DNA of 64,000 nucleotides from Shewanella pneumatophori (GTDB lineage Bacteria; Pseudomonadota; Gammaproteobacteria; Enterobacterales; Shewanellaceae): the NCBI RefSeq assembly GCF_023283895.1, contig NZ_JAKILB010000002.1, positions 1 to 64,000 on the forward strand, read 5' to 3'. The translations under genes were made by a program, and so were the position numbers. Position 1 is the first letter of the stretch. Each line of letters begins with the position of its first letter. Positions 56,075-64,000 of the stretch are shown piece after piece. A model generated the notes under the pieces. That model did not search any database, was not told where the DNA came from, and saw nothing but the letters and a program-made list of their open reading frames with translations.

Positions 56075-56487
56075 AGATAGGTCTCATTTCGGCTGCGAAA
56101 TAGGCGTTAAAGTACGACTGGCAGCGGTTTAAGGGGGCCTGCTGATGCTGGCGGCCGTGCAGCTTACAGGATCTGCTTAGAAAGCGCTAATTAATAAACA
56201 ATCAGTTGCTAAATAAACCGCATATCCAATGGACTGTTGACTGTATTGAGTATGGCAGTTAACCAAGGTAAGCACATTGATTGGATGCAGAAGAAACAGG
56301 CCTGATTGATAATTATTACCGAGATAAATTGACTAATTTTGCAAAAACCTGTCGATTGTGTGATTTTTGGTCGATTAAAAGATGTTGTTTCAGCGCTGCA
56401 CGTGTTAATCTCGCGCCCCTGAAAGTTCATCTTCCAATTTTCACCAGCAAAATTTGGGTAAATTGCTACCTATTTCGGCGGTTTGCC
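56075..56487. other. Intergenic region between divergent rhlE and the DUF3565 gene
   Basis: 413 bases without a gene I can support. In the rhlE direction the last 100 or so are G/C-rich (56090-56180) with possible pairing, suggesting a structured rhlE leader. An open frame from 56281 runs into the DUF3565 gene but its first 69 codons do not look like protein. Confidence 0.4.
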
Positions 56488-56688
56488 ATGCAACAACCTA
56501 TCGTTAGTTATCATAAAGATGATGAAGATCATTGGGTTGCTAATTTGTCTTGCGGTCACTCGCAGCATGTTCGTCATCGTCCCCCTTGGGAGATACGAAA
56601 TTGGGTAACCAGCCAGCAAGGCAGAGACGCCATGCTGGGTTATAATCTGGACTGCAAACTGTGTGAACGAGATTTGGAAGTGGAATAA
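56488..56688 (+). CDS. DUF3565 small zinc-finger-like protein
   Basis: A 66-residue conserved protein. The sequence HKDDEDHWVANLSCGHSQHVRH, then WEIRNWV and CKLC near residue 57, gives a Cys-His set that could bind a metal. ATG 56488 is preferred because the family begins at the MQQPIVSYH-like segment. Function unknown. Confidence 0.75.
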   Translation: MQQPIVSYHKDDEDHWVANLSCGHSQHVRHRPPWEIRNWVTSQQGRDAMLGYNLDCKLCERDLEVE

Positions 56689-56889
56689 GTTGCGTAGTGA
56701 TTCAGGTGATCATTGCTGAGCGATTTAGAAACAGAATTATGAACGTGAGAGTGATACTTAGGGTGTTGGTCTTGCGTATCGATTGAGCTTTGCTATAACG
56801 ATATCGAGTTGGCTATTTATTAATAGCGGCCTTATGTTGATAGCCGGTTTAGCTCAAGTATTAGCATTATTGTTAGGATAAAAAGTAAC

Positions 56890-57231
56890 ATGACACAAAC
56901 TAAGAAGTATGATTTTCGCGTAGTTGCTGATGGCGCAACTTGGACTGGCCAAATTACTCGTCGCCAAACTGCAAGAAAGATTGTTGTTTCTAAAGCGAAG
57001 AAAGGCTTTGCCACTGAAGCTGAAGCACAAGCTTGGGGCGAAACTGAGCTTAAATCATTCTTAGAGAACTTGATTAAGCGCAACGAGCGTAAAGCCAAGG
57101 CACGTGAAGAGCGTAACGAAGCTGCTGACGCTAAAGAGCTTGCTGCTGATGCATGGCGCAATGCACGTCCAAGCAAGTCATCAGATTTTGATGAAGATAA
57201 CCTAGATTATGAGTCTGACTCAGAGGGTTAA
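56890..57231 (+). CDS. DUF3622 small charged protein
   Basis: A 113-residue protein with an N-terminal YDFRVVADGATWTGQITRR domain and a C-terminal Lys/Arg/Glu/Ala-rich helix (about 60-100) ending in an acidic tail. Matches DUF3622 found in Vibrio and Shewanella. Function unknown. Confidence 0.78.
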   Translation: MTQTKKYDFRVVADGATWTGQITRRQTARKIVVSKAKKGFATEAEAQAWGETELKSFLENLIKRNERKAKAREERNEAADAKELAADAWRNARPSKSSDFDEDNLDYESDSEG

Positions 57232-57279
57232 TCTCTTAAATCAAGAGAATTTGTTTTAGTAAGCGCTAAACATATTGAT

Positions 57280-57314
57280 AAACCGCAGTGAGCCTAGCTT
57301 ATTGCGGTTTTTTT
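57280..57314 (+). terminator. Terminator after the DUF3622 gene
   Basis: AAACCGCA/TGCGGTTT stem with a roughly 15-base loop and long T run. Confidence 0.85.
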
Positions 57315-57359
57315 ATGTCTACGATTTACCATGCTGTTTGATTAGTAGGCTGCGATTTA

Positions 57360-57373
57360 TTGATCTAGCTCAA
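57360..57373 (+). promoter_or_regulatory. FNR/EtrA-like site upstream of cydDC
   Basis: TTGATCTAGCTCAA differs from the FNR consensus TTGATNNNNATCAA at one position of ten. It lies 211 bases before the cydD start. FNR/ArcA control of cydDC is known in E. coli; function here is inference. Confidence 0.5.
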
Positions 57374-57583
57374 TTTTTGTGAGTCCGATAACATTTACAA
57401 CATTGTTGTTTTATTCTGCGATTAATGCCTGCGATACTGCAATGATATTGAGCTGTATTCGTCTTGGGTAAGTGAAAGAGATTGAACTTACATCAGCCAT
57501 TAAAGTCTTTAAAGCATGGACTTTTGCTTAAGCCGCTGCGCAGTTGCAAACTCACCCTCTTGTTGTCGTTAGTCTGGAATAAC

Positions 57584-59416
57584 ATGGATAAAACAGTAGA
57601 AAAAAAACTTACTAAATGGCTAAAGCTGCAAAAGAAAGCCTGTGGCTTTTATTTGAATTTGTCAGTTTTTTTCGGAGTGTTAACCGGGCTAAGCCTGATG
57701 TGTCAGGCATGGTTAATTGCCACGGTTTTACAAGGGATTATCATTGACGAACTACCAAAGAGTGATTTTATTAATCATTTCTGGGCGCTGTTAGCACTGA
57801 CTATTGTTCGAGGTATATTGGCATTTGCCCGTGAGCGTGCCAGCTTTCAAGCTGGTGCCAAACTCAGAGTGGAGATGCGCGCCGCGGTGCTCGACAAGCT
57901 TGCACTATTAGGGCCTGCATTTATCAAAGGTAAACCCGCAGGCAGCTGGGCAAGCATAGTGCTTGAGCAGGTAGAAGATCTGCAAGACTTTTACGCTCGT
58001 TACCTACCACAAGTGGTACTTGCCGGATTCATTCCTTTAATCATTTTGGTAGCTGTTTTCCCGATTAACTGGGCCGCTGGACTCATTTTACTCGCCACTG
58101 CACCACTTATTCCTATGTTTATGATTTTGGTTGGTATGGGCGCTGCTGATGCCAATCGTAAAAACTTTAGCGCATTAGCTCGTTTAAGTGGCCATTTTAT
58201 GGATAGGCTTAAAGGGTTATCGACGCTAAAACTGTTTAATCAGGGCGAGAAAGAAGCCAGAGTGATCAAAAAGGCCTCAGAAGAATTCCGTGAACGTACA
58301 ATGGCTGTACTGCGCATGGCATTTTTAAGTTCAGCTGTACTGGAGTTTTTTGCGGCGGTGTCGATTGCGGTTATGGCGGTTTACTTCGGTTTTAGTTACC
58401 TACATCACCTCGACTTTGGCCATTATGGTGCACCAATTAGTTTATTCACTGGTCTTTTTGTACTGATTTTAGCCCCTGAGTTTTATCAGCCACTACGTGA
58501 TATGGGCACTCACTATCACGCTAAAGCGCAGGCTATTGGCGCAGCAGAAGAGTTAATGGCACTGCTTGATCACCCTACAGAGCAGGTTGGTGGTGATAAG
58601 TTAGTTGATGGCGCGGTAACGATAGAAGCTAAGGATTTATCGGTGTACAGCCTAGATGGCAGTTTATTGCTTGGACCGATTAGTTTTCAAATCGGTGCAC
58701 ATGAACATGTTGCCGTTGTTGGTCCAAGTGGTGCAGGCAAAACGAGTTTACTCAATGCCTTGCTGGGATTTTTACCTTATCAAGGCCAGCTATTAATTGC
58801 CGGTACTGAGCTGAAGGACTTGTCAGCAAGTGATTGGCGTAAGCATTTAGCTTGGTTAGGTCAAGAGCCACAGTTGTTCCATGGCACGCTTAGAGACAAC
58901 GTGGCGATGGGGCGACAGCTTAGTGATGAGCAGATTATGGCTTTACTAAGCAAAGCGCAGATTGTCGATTTTGTTGAACAACAAGCTCAAGGGCTGGATT
59001 ACCCTATTCAAGAGCAGACTGCAGGGCTATCGGTAGGGCAAGCACAGCGTATTGCTCTGGCGCGAGCATTAGCGCAGCAAGCATCGTTATTTGTTCTTGA
59101 TGAACCTACTGCAAGTTTGGACAGCTTAAGCGAGCAAGCGGTGCAAGCTACGCTGATAACAGCGATGCAAGGCAAGGCCTGCATTATGGTGACCCATAGA
59201 CTCGAAAGTTTAAGCACTATGGATAACATTTTAGTTATCGATAAAGGTGCGTTGGTGCAGCAAGGCAGTTATACAGTATTGCTTGAACAAGAAGGCACAT
59301 TTAAACAGATGCTCGATGAAGCAAGCAGTGTGAGTGAATTTGATATCGATGCAGATACTAATATTAATAGCGATAGCAATGATTTAGCCACTTTAGCACC
59401 AGAAGGAGATAAGTAA
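57584..59416 (+). CDS. cydD: ABC exporter CydD for cytochrome bd assembly
   Basis: CydDC exports glutathione and cysteine and is required to assemble cytochrome bd and c-type cytochromes. CydD has about six membrane helices (residues 20-300) and an ATPase domain (about 350-600) with GPSGAGKT (near 380), LSVGQAQR signature and VLDEPTASLD. Length 610. The frame is open to 57482, but ATG 57584 (MDKTVEKKLTKWLK) aligns with the E. coli start. cydC starts with the last base of its TAA. Confidence 0.95.
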   Translation: MDKTVEKKLTKWLKLQKKACGFYLNLSVFFGVLTGLSLMCQAWLIATVLQGIIIDELPKSDFINHFWALLALTIVRGILAFARERASFQAGAKLRVEMRAAVLDKLALLGPAFIKGKPAGSWASIVLEQVEDLQDFYARYLPQVVLAGFIPLIILVAVFPINWAAGLILLATAPLIPMFMILVGMGAADANRKNFSALARLSGHFMDRLKGLSTLKLFNQGEKEARVIKKASEEFRERTMAVLRMAFLSSAVLEFFAAVSIAVMAVYFGFSYLHHLDFGHYGAPISLFTGLFVLILAPEFYQPLRDMGTHYHAKAQAIGAAEELMALLDHPTEQVGGDKLVDGAVTIEAKDLSVYSLDGSLLLGPISFQIGAHEHVAVVGPSGAGKTSLLNALLGFLPYQGQLLIAGTELKDLSASDWRKHLAWLGQEPQLFHGTLRDNVAMGRQLSDEQIMALLSKAQIVDFVEQQAQGLDYPIQEQTAGLSVGQAQRIALARALAQQASLFVLDEPTASLDSLSEQAVQATLITAMQGKACIMVTHRLESLSTMDNILVIDKGALVQQGSYTVLLEQEGTFKQMLDEASSVSEFDIDADTNINSDSNDLATLAPEGDK

Positions 59417-61155
59417 TGAAAGCACTATTTCCTTATATTAAACGTTTTAAAAGCCAAGCTTTTATGATGTTTATTGGCCTATTTTTAAGTGTCACAACCC
59501 TGATGGCGGGGATCGGGCTGTTATCGTTATCAGGTTGGTTTTTATCGGCCACTGCAGTCGCAGGTTTAACTGTGCTGTCGGCGCAAATGTTCAATTATTT
59601 TACCCCCGCTGGTGGGGTGCGCTTTTTATCAATAGTGCGCACAGCAAGTCGCTATGGTGAACGTCTTGCGACCCATGAGGCTACTTTCAGCTTGTTAACC
59701 GATCTGCGCTGCTGGGTGTGGAATAAGTTACTGCCGTTAAGCGCTAAGAATCTTCAAGGTGTGCGCCAAGGCGATCTGCTTAATCGCTTAGTTGCCGATA
59801 TTGATACTTTAGATCACCTGTATTTACGTTTGATTACCCCGCTTGCAGCATCACTGTTAATGATGATTGCACTGTACTTCTTTGTCGGTCACTTTGATAT
59901 TGAACTGGCCCGCACACTATGTGCTGTACTGTTAGCGGTATGGATCTTATTGCCAACGACTTTCTATTTTCTTGGCCGTAAGCCGGGGATGGCACAACTA
60001 GAGACCAAGCGAGCACTTAGGGTACAAGTGCTGGAATATATTCAAGGTCAAGCCGAGATTACCTTGTTTGGCGCGCAGCAGGCCTATAGAACACGCTTAG
60101 AGCAAGCGCAAACCGCGATGATCAGCAGCCAAAATGCGATGAATCGAGTCACAGCATTGAGCCAAGCATGTTTGATTTTATGCCATGGTTTTGCGGTGTT
60201 GTTGATGTTGTATCTCGCAGCATCGGGTGTTGGTAGCTCAGTGCCGCCAGGGCCAAGACTTGCGATGATTGTATTTTTAACCATGGCAACCATTGAAATG
60301 ATGATGCCGTTGGCGGGGGCGTTCCAACATTTATCGGCTTGCACAGCTGCAGCAACGCGGCTTAATGAAGTGGTTGAACAAGCACCTTGTGTGACTTTTG
60401 CAAATGGTGAGTGTAGCAATGTTAGCGCTGGTAATATTAGCGTTAGCAATATTGAGTTTGGTTACAGCGACAAGCAAAAGGTGCTCAATGGCTTAAACCT
60501 TGAGATTGCTACAGGGCAAAAAGTTGCGCTACTCGGGCAGACCGGTTGCGGTAAATCGAGCCTGTTATCGTTACTAACACGTGAGTGGTTACCGAATAAC
60601 GGGCAAGTGCGCATCGATGGTCGCGATGCTGGCGAGTATAGCGAGCAACAATTACGTCAGTCTATGTCGGTAGTGAGTCAGCGTATTTACCTGTTTAGCG
60701 GTACGCTGCGGGACAACTTAGCCATGGCCATTACAGGCTTTACCCGAAAAGATGATGATAAGCTGATTGCTGTGCTTGAAAAAGTTGGCCTACAAAGCTT
60801 ACTACAAGGTGATAAGCCGTTAGATATGTGGTTGGGTGAGGGCGGTCGTCAGTTATCTGGTGGTGAACAGCGCCGTATCGGTGTGGCTAGAGCGTTATTA
60901 CGCGATGCTCCTATCTTATTGTTAGATGAGCCAACAGAGGGCTTAGATAAACGCACAGAGCGCGAGATTTTGCGTTTATTGTTTGAGTTTGCCGCTGACA
61001 AAACCATGCTAATGATTAGTCACCGTTTAACGGCAATGAATAAAATGGATAGTATCCATTTAATGGAGCAAGGTGAAATCCGCGTTAGTGGGAGCCATGC
61101 CGAATTACTGGCAAATGATGCATACTACGCAAGTTTATTTAAACGCTTAGCTTAG
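59416..61155 (+). CDS. cydC: ABC exporter CydC for cytochrome bd assembly
   Basis: Partner of CydD, 579 residues: six membrane helices with SLSGWFLSATAVAG near the first, and ATPase with GQTGCGKSS (near 374), LSGGEQRR signature and LLLDEPTEGLD. Forms a heterodimer with CydD. It shares one base with it (TAATG) and ends before a terminator. Confidence 0.95.
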   Translation: MKALFPYIKRFKSQAFMMFIGLFLSVTTLMAGIGLLSLSGWFLSATAVAGLTVLSAQMFNYFTPAGGVRFLSIVRTASRYGERLATHEATFSLLTDLRCWVWNKLLPLSAKNLQGVRQGDLLNRLVADIDTLDHLYLRLITPLAASLLMMIALYFFVGHFDIELARTLCAVLLAVWILLPTTFYFLGRKPGMAQLETKRALRVQVLEYIQGQAEITLFGAQQAYRTRLEQAQTAMISSQNAMNRVTALSQACLILCHGFAVLLMLYLAASGVGSSVPPGPRLAMIVFLTMATIEMMMPLAGAFQHLSACTAAATRLNEVVEQAPCVTFANGECSNVSAGNISVSNIEFGYSDKQKVLNGLNLEIATGQKVALLGQTGCGKSSLLSLLTREWLPNNGQVRIDGRDAGEYSEQQLRQSMSVVSQRIYLFSGTLRDNLAMAITGFTRKDDDKLIAVLEKVGLQSLLQGDKPLDMWLGEGGRQLSGGEQRRIGVARALLRDAPILLLDEPTEGLDKRTEREILRLLFEFAADKTMLMISHRLTAMNKMDSIHLMEQGEIRVSGSHAELLANDAYYASLFKRLA

Positions 61156-61167
61156 CCTCATTTACGT

Positions 61168-61195
61168 AAAAGCCCAGTCGATGACTGGGCTTTTT
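61168..61195. terminator. Bidirectional terminator between cydC and a chemoreceptor gene
   Basis: AAAAGCCCAGTC/GACTGGGCTTTT stem, 4-base loop region GATG, T run on each strand. Confidence 0.92.
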
Positions 61196-61208
61196 GTTGG
61201 GGCGTGCT

Positions 61209-63089
61209 TTAAATCGTAAAGCGCGATACTCGCTCGCTAAGTTCGTTAGAGGTGCTCAGCATAATCTGAGCATTGTCGCTAACTTCTTGGGTCTGCGCCG
61301 ACAATTGATGCGAGGTTTCGCTAATACCTTGGGTATTACGGCTGATATCGTCAGACACTGCGCGTTGCTCTTCAGCTGCACTGGCTATTTGGGTCGCCAT
61401 ATCTGTGATCTCGGTAATTGAATCGGTAATACGCGCTAGGCTTTGCTTGGCTTGGTTGGCAAGTTCAACACTGCTATCGGCAATTTCCGTGCTCGATGCC
61501 ATTGATGCTACTGCTTGCTGACTATTTTGCTGTAAGGTCGCAATCATATTGCGGATCTCTTCGGTAGAGTCCTGAGTGCGGTGACTCAATACTCGTACTT
61601 CATCGGCAACAACGGCAAAGCCCCGCCCTTGCTCACCAGCTCGCGCAGCTTCAATCGCAGCATTTAGCGCAAGTAAGTTAGTTTGCTCAGCAATCGCCTG
61701 AATGGTAGACAAGATCGTATTTATCTCGGTGACGTTAGCTTCAAGGGCTGACACCACTTGTGAAGCATCACCCAATTGCTCTGATAATTGTCCAATAGAT
61801 TGGCTATTTTTGCTAATCACTTCATTACCTTCAATACAGGCTTGAGTTGATATTTGCGCTGCATTAGCGGTCATTTCAGCATGATTAGCCACTTCACTCG
61901 CGGTAGCTGACATTTCATGGATAGCGGTAGCAATTTGATCGACATCTTGATGTTGAGCATTAACCCCATTGCTTGCTTGAGCGGCGATATCTGATGAGTC
62001 ATGGATCTGGTTGATCAACTGCTCGGCATCATTAGAGATAGCTTTGATCATCTGCTGTAAACTTTCGATGAATCGGTTCATATGGCGCTCTAGTTCACCA
62101 ATTTCATCTAGTCTGTTAGCTGGAAAACGTTGTGTCAGATCGCCATTACCATTGGATAAGGTTTCAATCGCTTTGGTCAGCTGTTGCAGTGGTTTAAACA
62201 TGCTATTGACGATTAATGTAGCGATAACCAAAATGATAAAAGCCAGTAAAGCGACTGCAAAGATAGATTGCATCACTTGCTCTTGGATTGCCTCATAGGC
62301 TAAAGATTTATCTTCAACTAAGCCTAGTGTCCAAGCAGTGCCTTTAAGAGGAGTTAAGCGCAGTAACTTGTCTTTACCATCTTGCCATTCAATTGTGCTG
62401 ATCCCACCAGTTTGACGCAGCTGCTGGATATAAGCAGGTGTGAGCCCTTTAGCGAGTCTGCTGGCTGTTTGCTGGGTGTAGCTGCTGTCTCTAAAGCCGA
62501 GAATTTTATTATTTTCATCCAGCAAAAAAGCAAAGCCAGCATTGGCAATATTCAAATTGCTCACCTGCTCTGTGATGTAGCCAATACTTAAGTCGGCTGC
62601 TAACACACCGTTACTGCTGCCGCTAAAACGCTTAGCTAAGGTCACCACGATATCGCCAGAAATATCAACATAAGGCTCAGTAGTGATAATGCCATGGTTG
62701 CGATAAGCATCTTGATACCAAGGGCGGCTGCGACCATCAAAATCAGCTGGGATGTTGACCGATTTGTCTCCTGATACCACTAAGCCGTTATCAAAACCCA
62801 TGTATAAGTTAATAAAGCCGCCAGATTCTATGCTTAACTCTAGATCGCTTTGACTGCTAACGCCTTGGGCTAAGCGGGTTTCGTTGGCATCGATAATATG
62901 ATTTTTGCTGTCTAACCAGCTAGCAATGTTATTACTGACTGCATCGGCTTGCAGGGTGAAACGATCAGAAATGGCTTGCTCGGTATTGTGCTGTAACTGG
63001 TTTACAGATATCACCGCTAGGGTTGCGGTAATCGTTAAAATTACCATGAGTATGGCAAGTTGGATCTTGTTTTTTATCGTAAGGTTCAT
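61209..63089 (-). CDS. Methyl-accepting chemotaxis protein, Cache-type sensor
   Basis: A 626-residue receptor: membrane helix about 8-28, periplasmic Cache-like domain (about 30-270) with [14 protein letters not shown] and [12 protein letters not shown], second helix (about 275-297), HAMP (about 298-350), and a signalling domain with [20 protein letters not shown] hairpin tip. The WYQDAY segment is usual in dCache receptors for amino acids or organic ligands. Ligand unknown. A second copy follows upstream. Confidence 0.93.
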   Translation of the reverse strand: MNLTIKNKIQLAILMVILTITATLAVISVNQLQHNTEQAISDRFTLQADAVSNNIASWLDSKNHIIDANETRLAQGVSSQSDLELSIESGGFINLYMGFDNGLVVSGDKSVNIPADFDGRSRPWYQDAYRNHGIITTEPYVDISGDIVVTLAKRFSGSSNGVLAADLSIGYITEQVSNLNIANAGFAFLLDENNKILGFRDSSYTQQTASRLAKGLTPAYIQQLRQTGGISTIEWQDGKDKLLRLTPLKGTAWTLGLVEDKSLAYEAIQEQVMQSIFAVALLAFIILVIATLIVNSMFKPLQQLTKAIETLSNGNGDLTQRFPANRLDEIGELERHMNRFIESLQQMIKAISNDAEQLINQIHDSSDIAAQASNGVNAQHQDVDQIATAIHEMSATASEVANHAEMTANAAQISTQACIEGNEVISKNSQSIGQLSEQLGDASQVVSALEANVTEINTILSTIQAIAEQTNLLALNAAIEAARAGEQGRGFAVVADEVRVLSHRTQDSTEEIRNMIATLQQNSQQAVASMASSTEIADSSVELANQAKQSLARITDSITEITDMATQIASAAEEQRAVSDDISRNTQGISETSHQLSAQTQEVSDNAQIMLSTSNELSERVSRFTI

Positions 63090-63128
63090 TGTATATTTTG
63101 GGTAGAGTATTTATTTTCAGTAACGACT

Positions 63129-63155
63129 AAAAGCCCTGCTATTGCAGGGCTTTTA
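63129..63155. terminator. Terminator between the two chemoreceptor genes
   Basis: AAAAGCCCTGC/GCAGGGCTTTT stem with TATT loop. It ends the upstream receptor gene on the minus strand. Confidence 0.9.
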
Positions 63156-63168
63156 GCATTGAGATGGG

Positions 63169-64000
63169 CTAAATTTTAAAACGTGATACGCGATCGCTCA
63201 GCTCACCCGAGGTGCGCAGCATCATCTGCGCGTTGTCGCTGACCTCTTGAGTCTGCGACGACAGCTCGTTTGAGGTATCGTTAATCGCTTGTGTATTGCG
63301 GCTGATATCTTCTGACACTGCGCGTTGCTCTTCAGCTGCGCTGGCAATTTGGGTCGCCATATCATTGATCTCAGTAATAGAGTTAGTAATGCGCTCTAAA
63401 CTTTGTTTAGCTTGGTTTGCAAATTCAACACTCGATTTAGCGATATCAGTGCTTGATGCCATAGAGCTTACTGCTTGCTGGCTATTTTGCTGCAAGGTCG
63501 CAATCATGGTTCTAATTTCTTCGGTAGAGTCTTGGGTACGATGACTTAATACTCGAACCTCATCAGCTACAACGGCAAAGCCTCGACCTTGTTCACCAGC
63601 TCGGGCTGCTTCAATGGCTGCGTTCAATGCAAGCAAGTTAGTTTGCTCAGCAATTGCTTGGATAGTTGATAGAATTTGATTGATGTCAGTTGCATTCTGC
63701 TCGAGAGCGGAGACCACTGATGATGCATCACCTAGTTGCAGTGATAACTGCTCAATCGATTCACTGTTTTTGCTAATAACATCGCTACCTTCAATACATG
63801 CTTGAGTCGATACTTGCGCAGCGTTTGCGGTCATTTCAGCATGGTTTGCCACTTCACTGGCAGTCGCTGACATCTCATGAATCGCAGTTGCTATCTGATC
63901 CACATCTTGGTGCTGACCATTAACCCCTTCACTGGCTTTTGCTGCAATATCTGACGACTCATTAATTTGCTTAATCAGCTGCTCTGTATCGCTTGAAATA
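63169..64000 (-). CDS. Methyl-accepting chemotaxis protein, C-terminal part (cut by window edge)
   Basis: The minus-strand frame stays open to the end of the window, so only about 277 C-terminal residues are seen: the methylation helices and the [20 protein letters not shown] tip. This region is nearly the same as in the neighbouring receptor at 61209-63089, indicating tandem duplication. The sensor domain lies outside the window. An internal Met near 63903 is not the start. Confidence 0.92.
   Translation of the reverse strand, partial: ISSDTEQLIKQINESSDIAAKASEGVNGQHQDVDQIATAIHEMSATASEVANHAEMTANAAQVSTQACIEGSDVISKNSESIEQLSLQLGDASSVVSALEQNATDINQILSTIQAIAEQTNLLALNAAIEAARAGEQGRGFAVVADEVRVLSHRTQDSTEEIRTMIATLQQNSQQAVSSMASSTDIAKSSVEFANQAKQSLERITNSITEINDMATQIASAAEEQRAVSEDISRNTQAINDTSNELSSQTQEVSDNAQMMLRTSGELSDRVSRFKI

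Noticed and set aside
56281..56487. Extended start for the DUF3565 gene
   Set aside because: The first 69 codons lack protein-like composition and the conserved family starts at ATG 56488.

Overview
The window is a gammaproteobacterial chromosome segment, most likely Shewanella. The evidence is gene order and protein style: an E. coli-like block nnr-tsaE-amiB-mutL-miaA-hfq-hflX-hflK-hflC behind a tRNA-Gly array, a petABC-sspAB block, the yheT-yheU-prkB/crp/yheS/yheV neighbourhood, a TonB2-type energiser, and tandem chemoreceptors. Most of it is ordinary housekeeping chromosome. I see no transposase gene, prophage or CRISPR array.

Layout. 1-1330: a tandem array of tRNA-Gly(GCC) genes that is intact on the left and decays stepwise to unrecognisable remnants on the right. 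1512-12166: a small helical protein, then NAD(P)HX repair, tRNA t6A synthesis, amidase, mismatch repair, tRNA isopentenylation, Hfq and the HflX/HflKC group. 12582-16281: cytochrome bc1 (petABC) and sspAB. 16644-28568: a 12-gene, tightly overlapping operon with a TonB-dependent receptor, periplasmic binding protein, permease, an ABC ATPase fused to a second P-loop (THEP1-like) domain, a CcsA-like and a ResB-like membrane protein, and a complete TonB2 module (DUF3450, TtpC, ExbB, ExbD, TonB, TPR). 28692-38741: pabA, an S9 peptidase lipoprotein, an HDOD protein, then astC-astA-astD and a DUF1338 protein for arginine catabolism. 38795-41956 (minus): a PhoPQ-like two-component system, a PepSY-like protein and crp. 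42407-51342: a Fur-box-preceded Sel1 protein, an 80-bp tandem repeat, prkB-yheU-yheT, a GMC oxidoreductase pair, a TIGR02444 protein, ABC-F yheS and yheV. 51470-57231: a DUF3313 lipoprotein, a MITE-like element, the RNA helicases dbpA and rhlE converging on a 50-bp hairpin repeat, and two small conserved proteins. 57584-64000: cydDC and two tandem methyl-accepting chemotaxis proteins, the second running off the window.

The best candidate for an undescribed system is the 16.6-28.6 kb operon. It couples outer-membrane uptake, ABC import and its own TonB energiser to a pair of proteins resembling the system-II cytochrome c haem-handling complex, and it carries an unusual double-ATPase fusion. 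Its substrate cannot be read from sequence; haem, an iron chelate or another metal cofactor are the open options. The other notable items are non-coding: the tRNA-Gly decay gradient, a MITE that appears to have landed in the loop of an intrinsic terminator, and two tandem repeat arrays.
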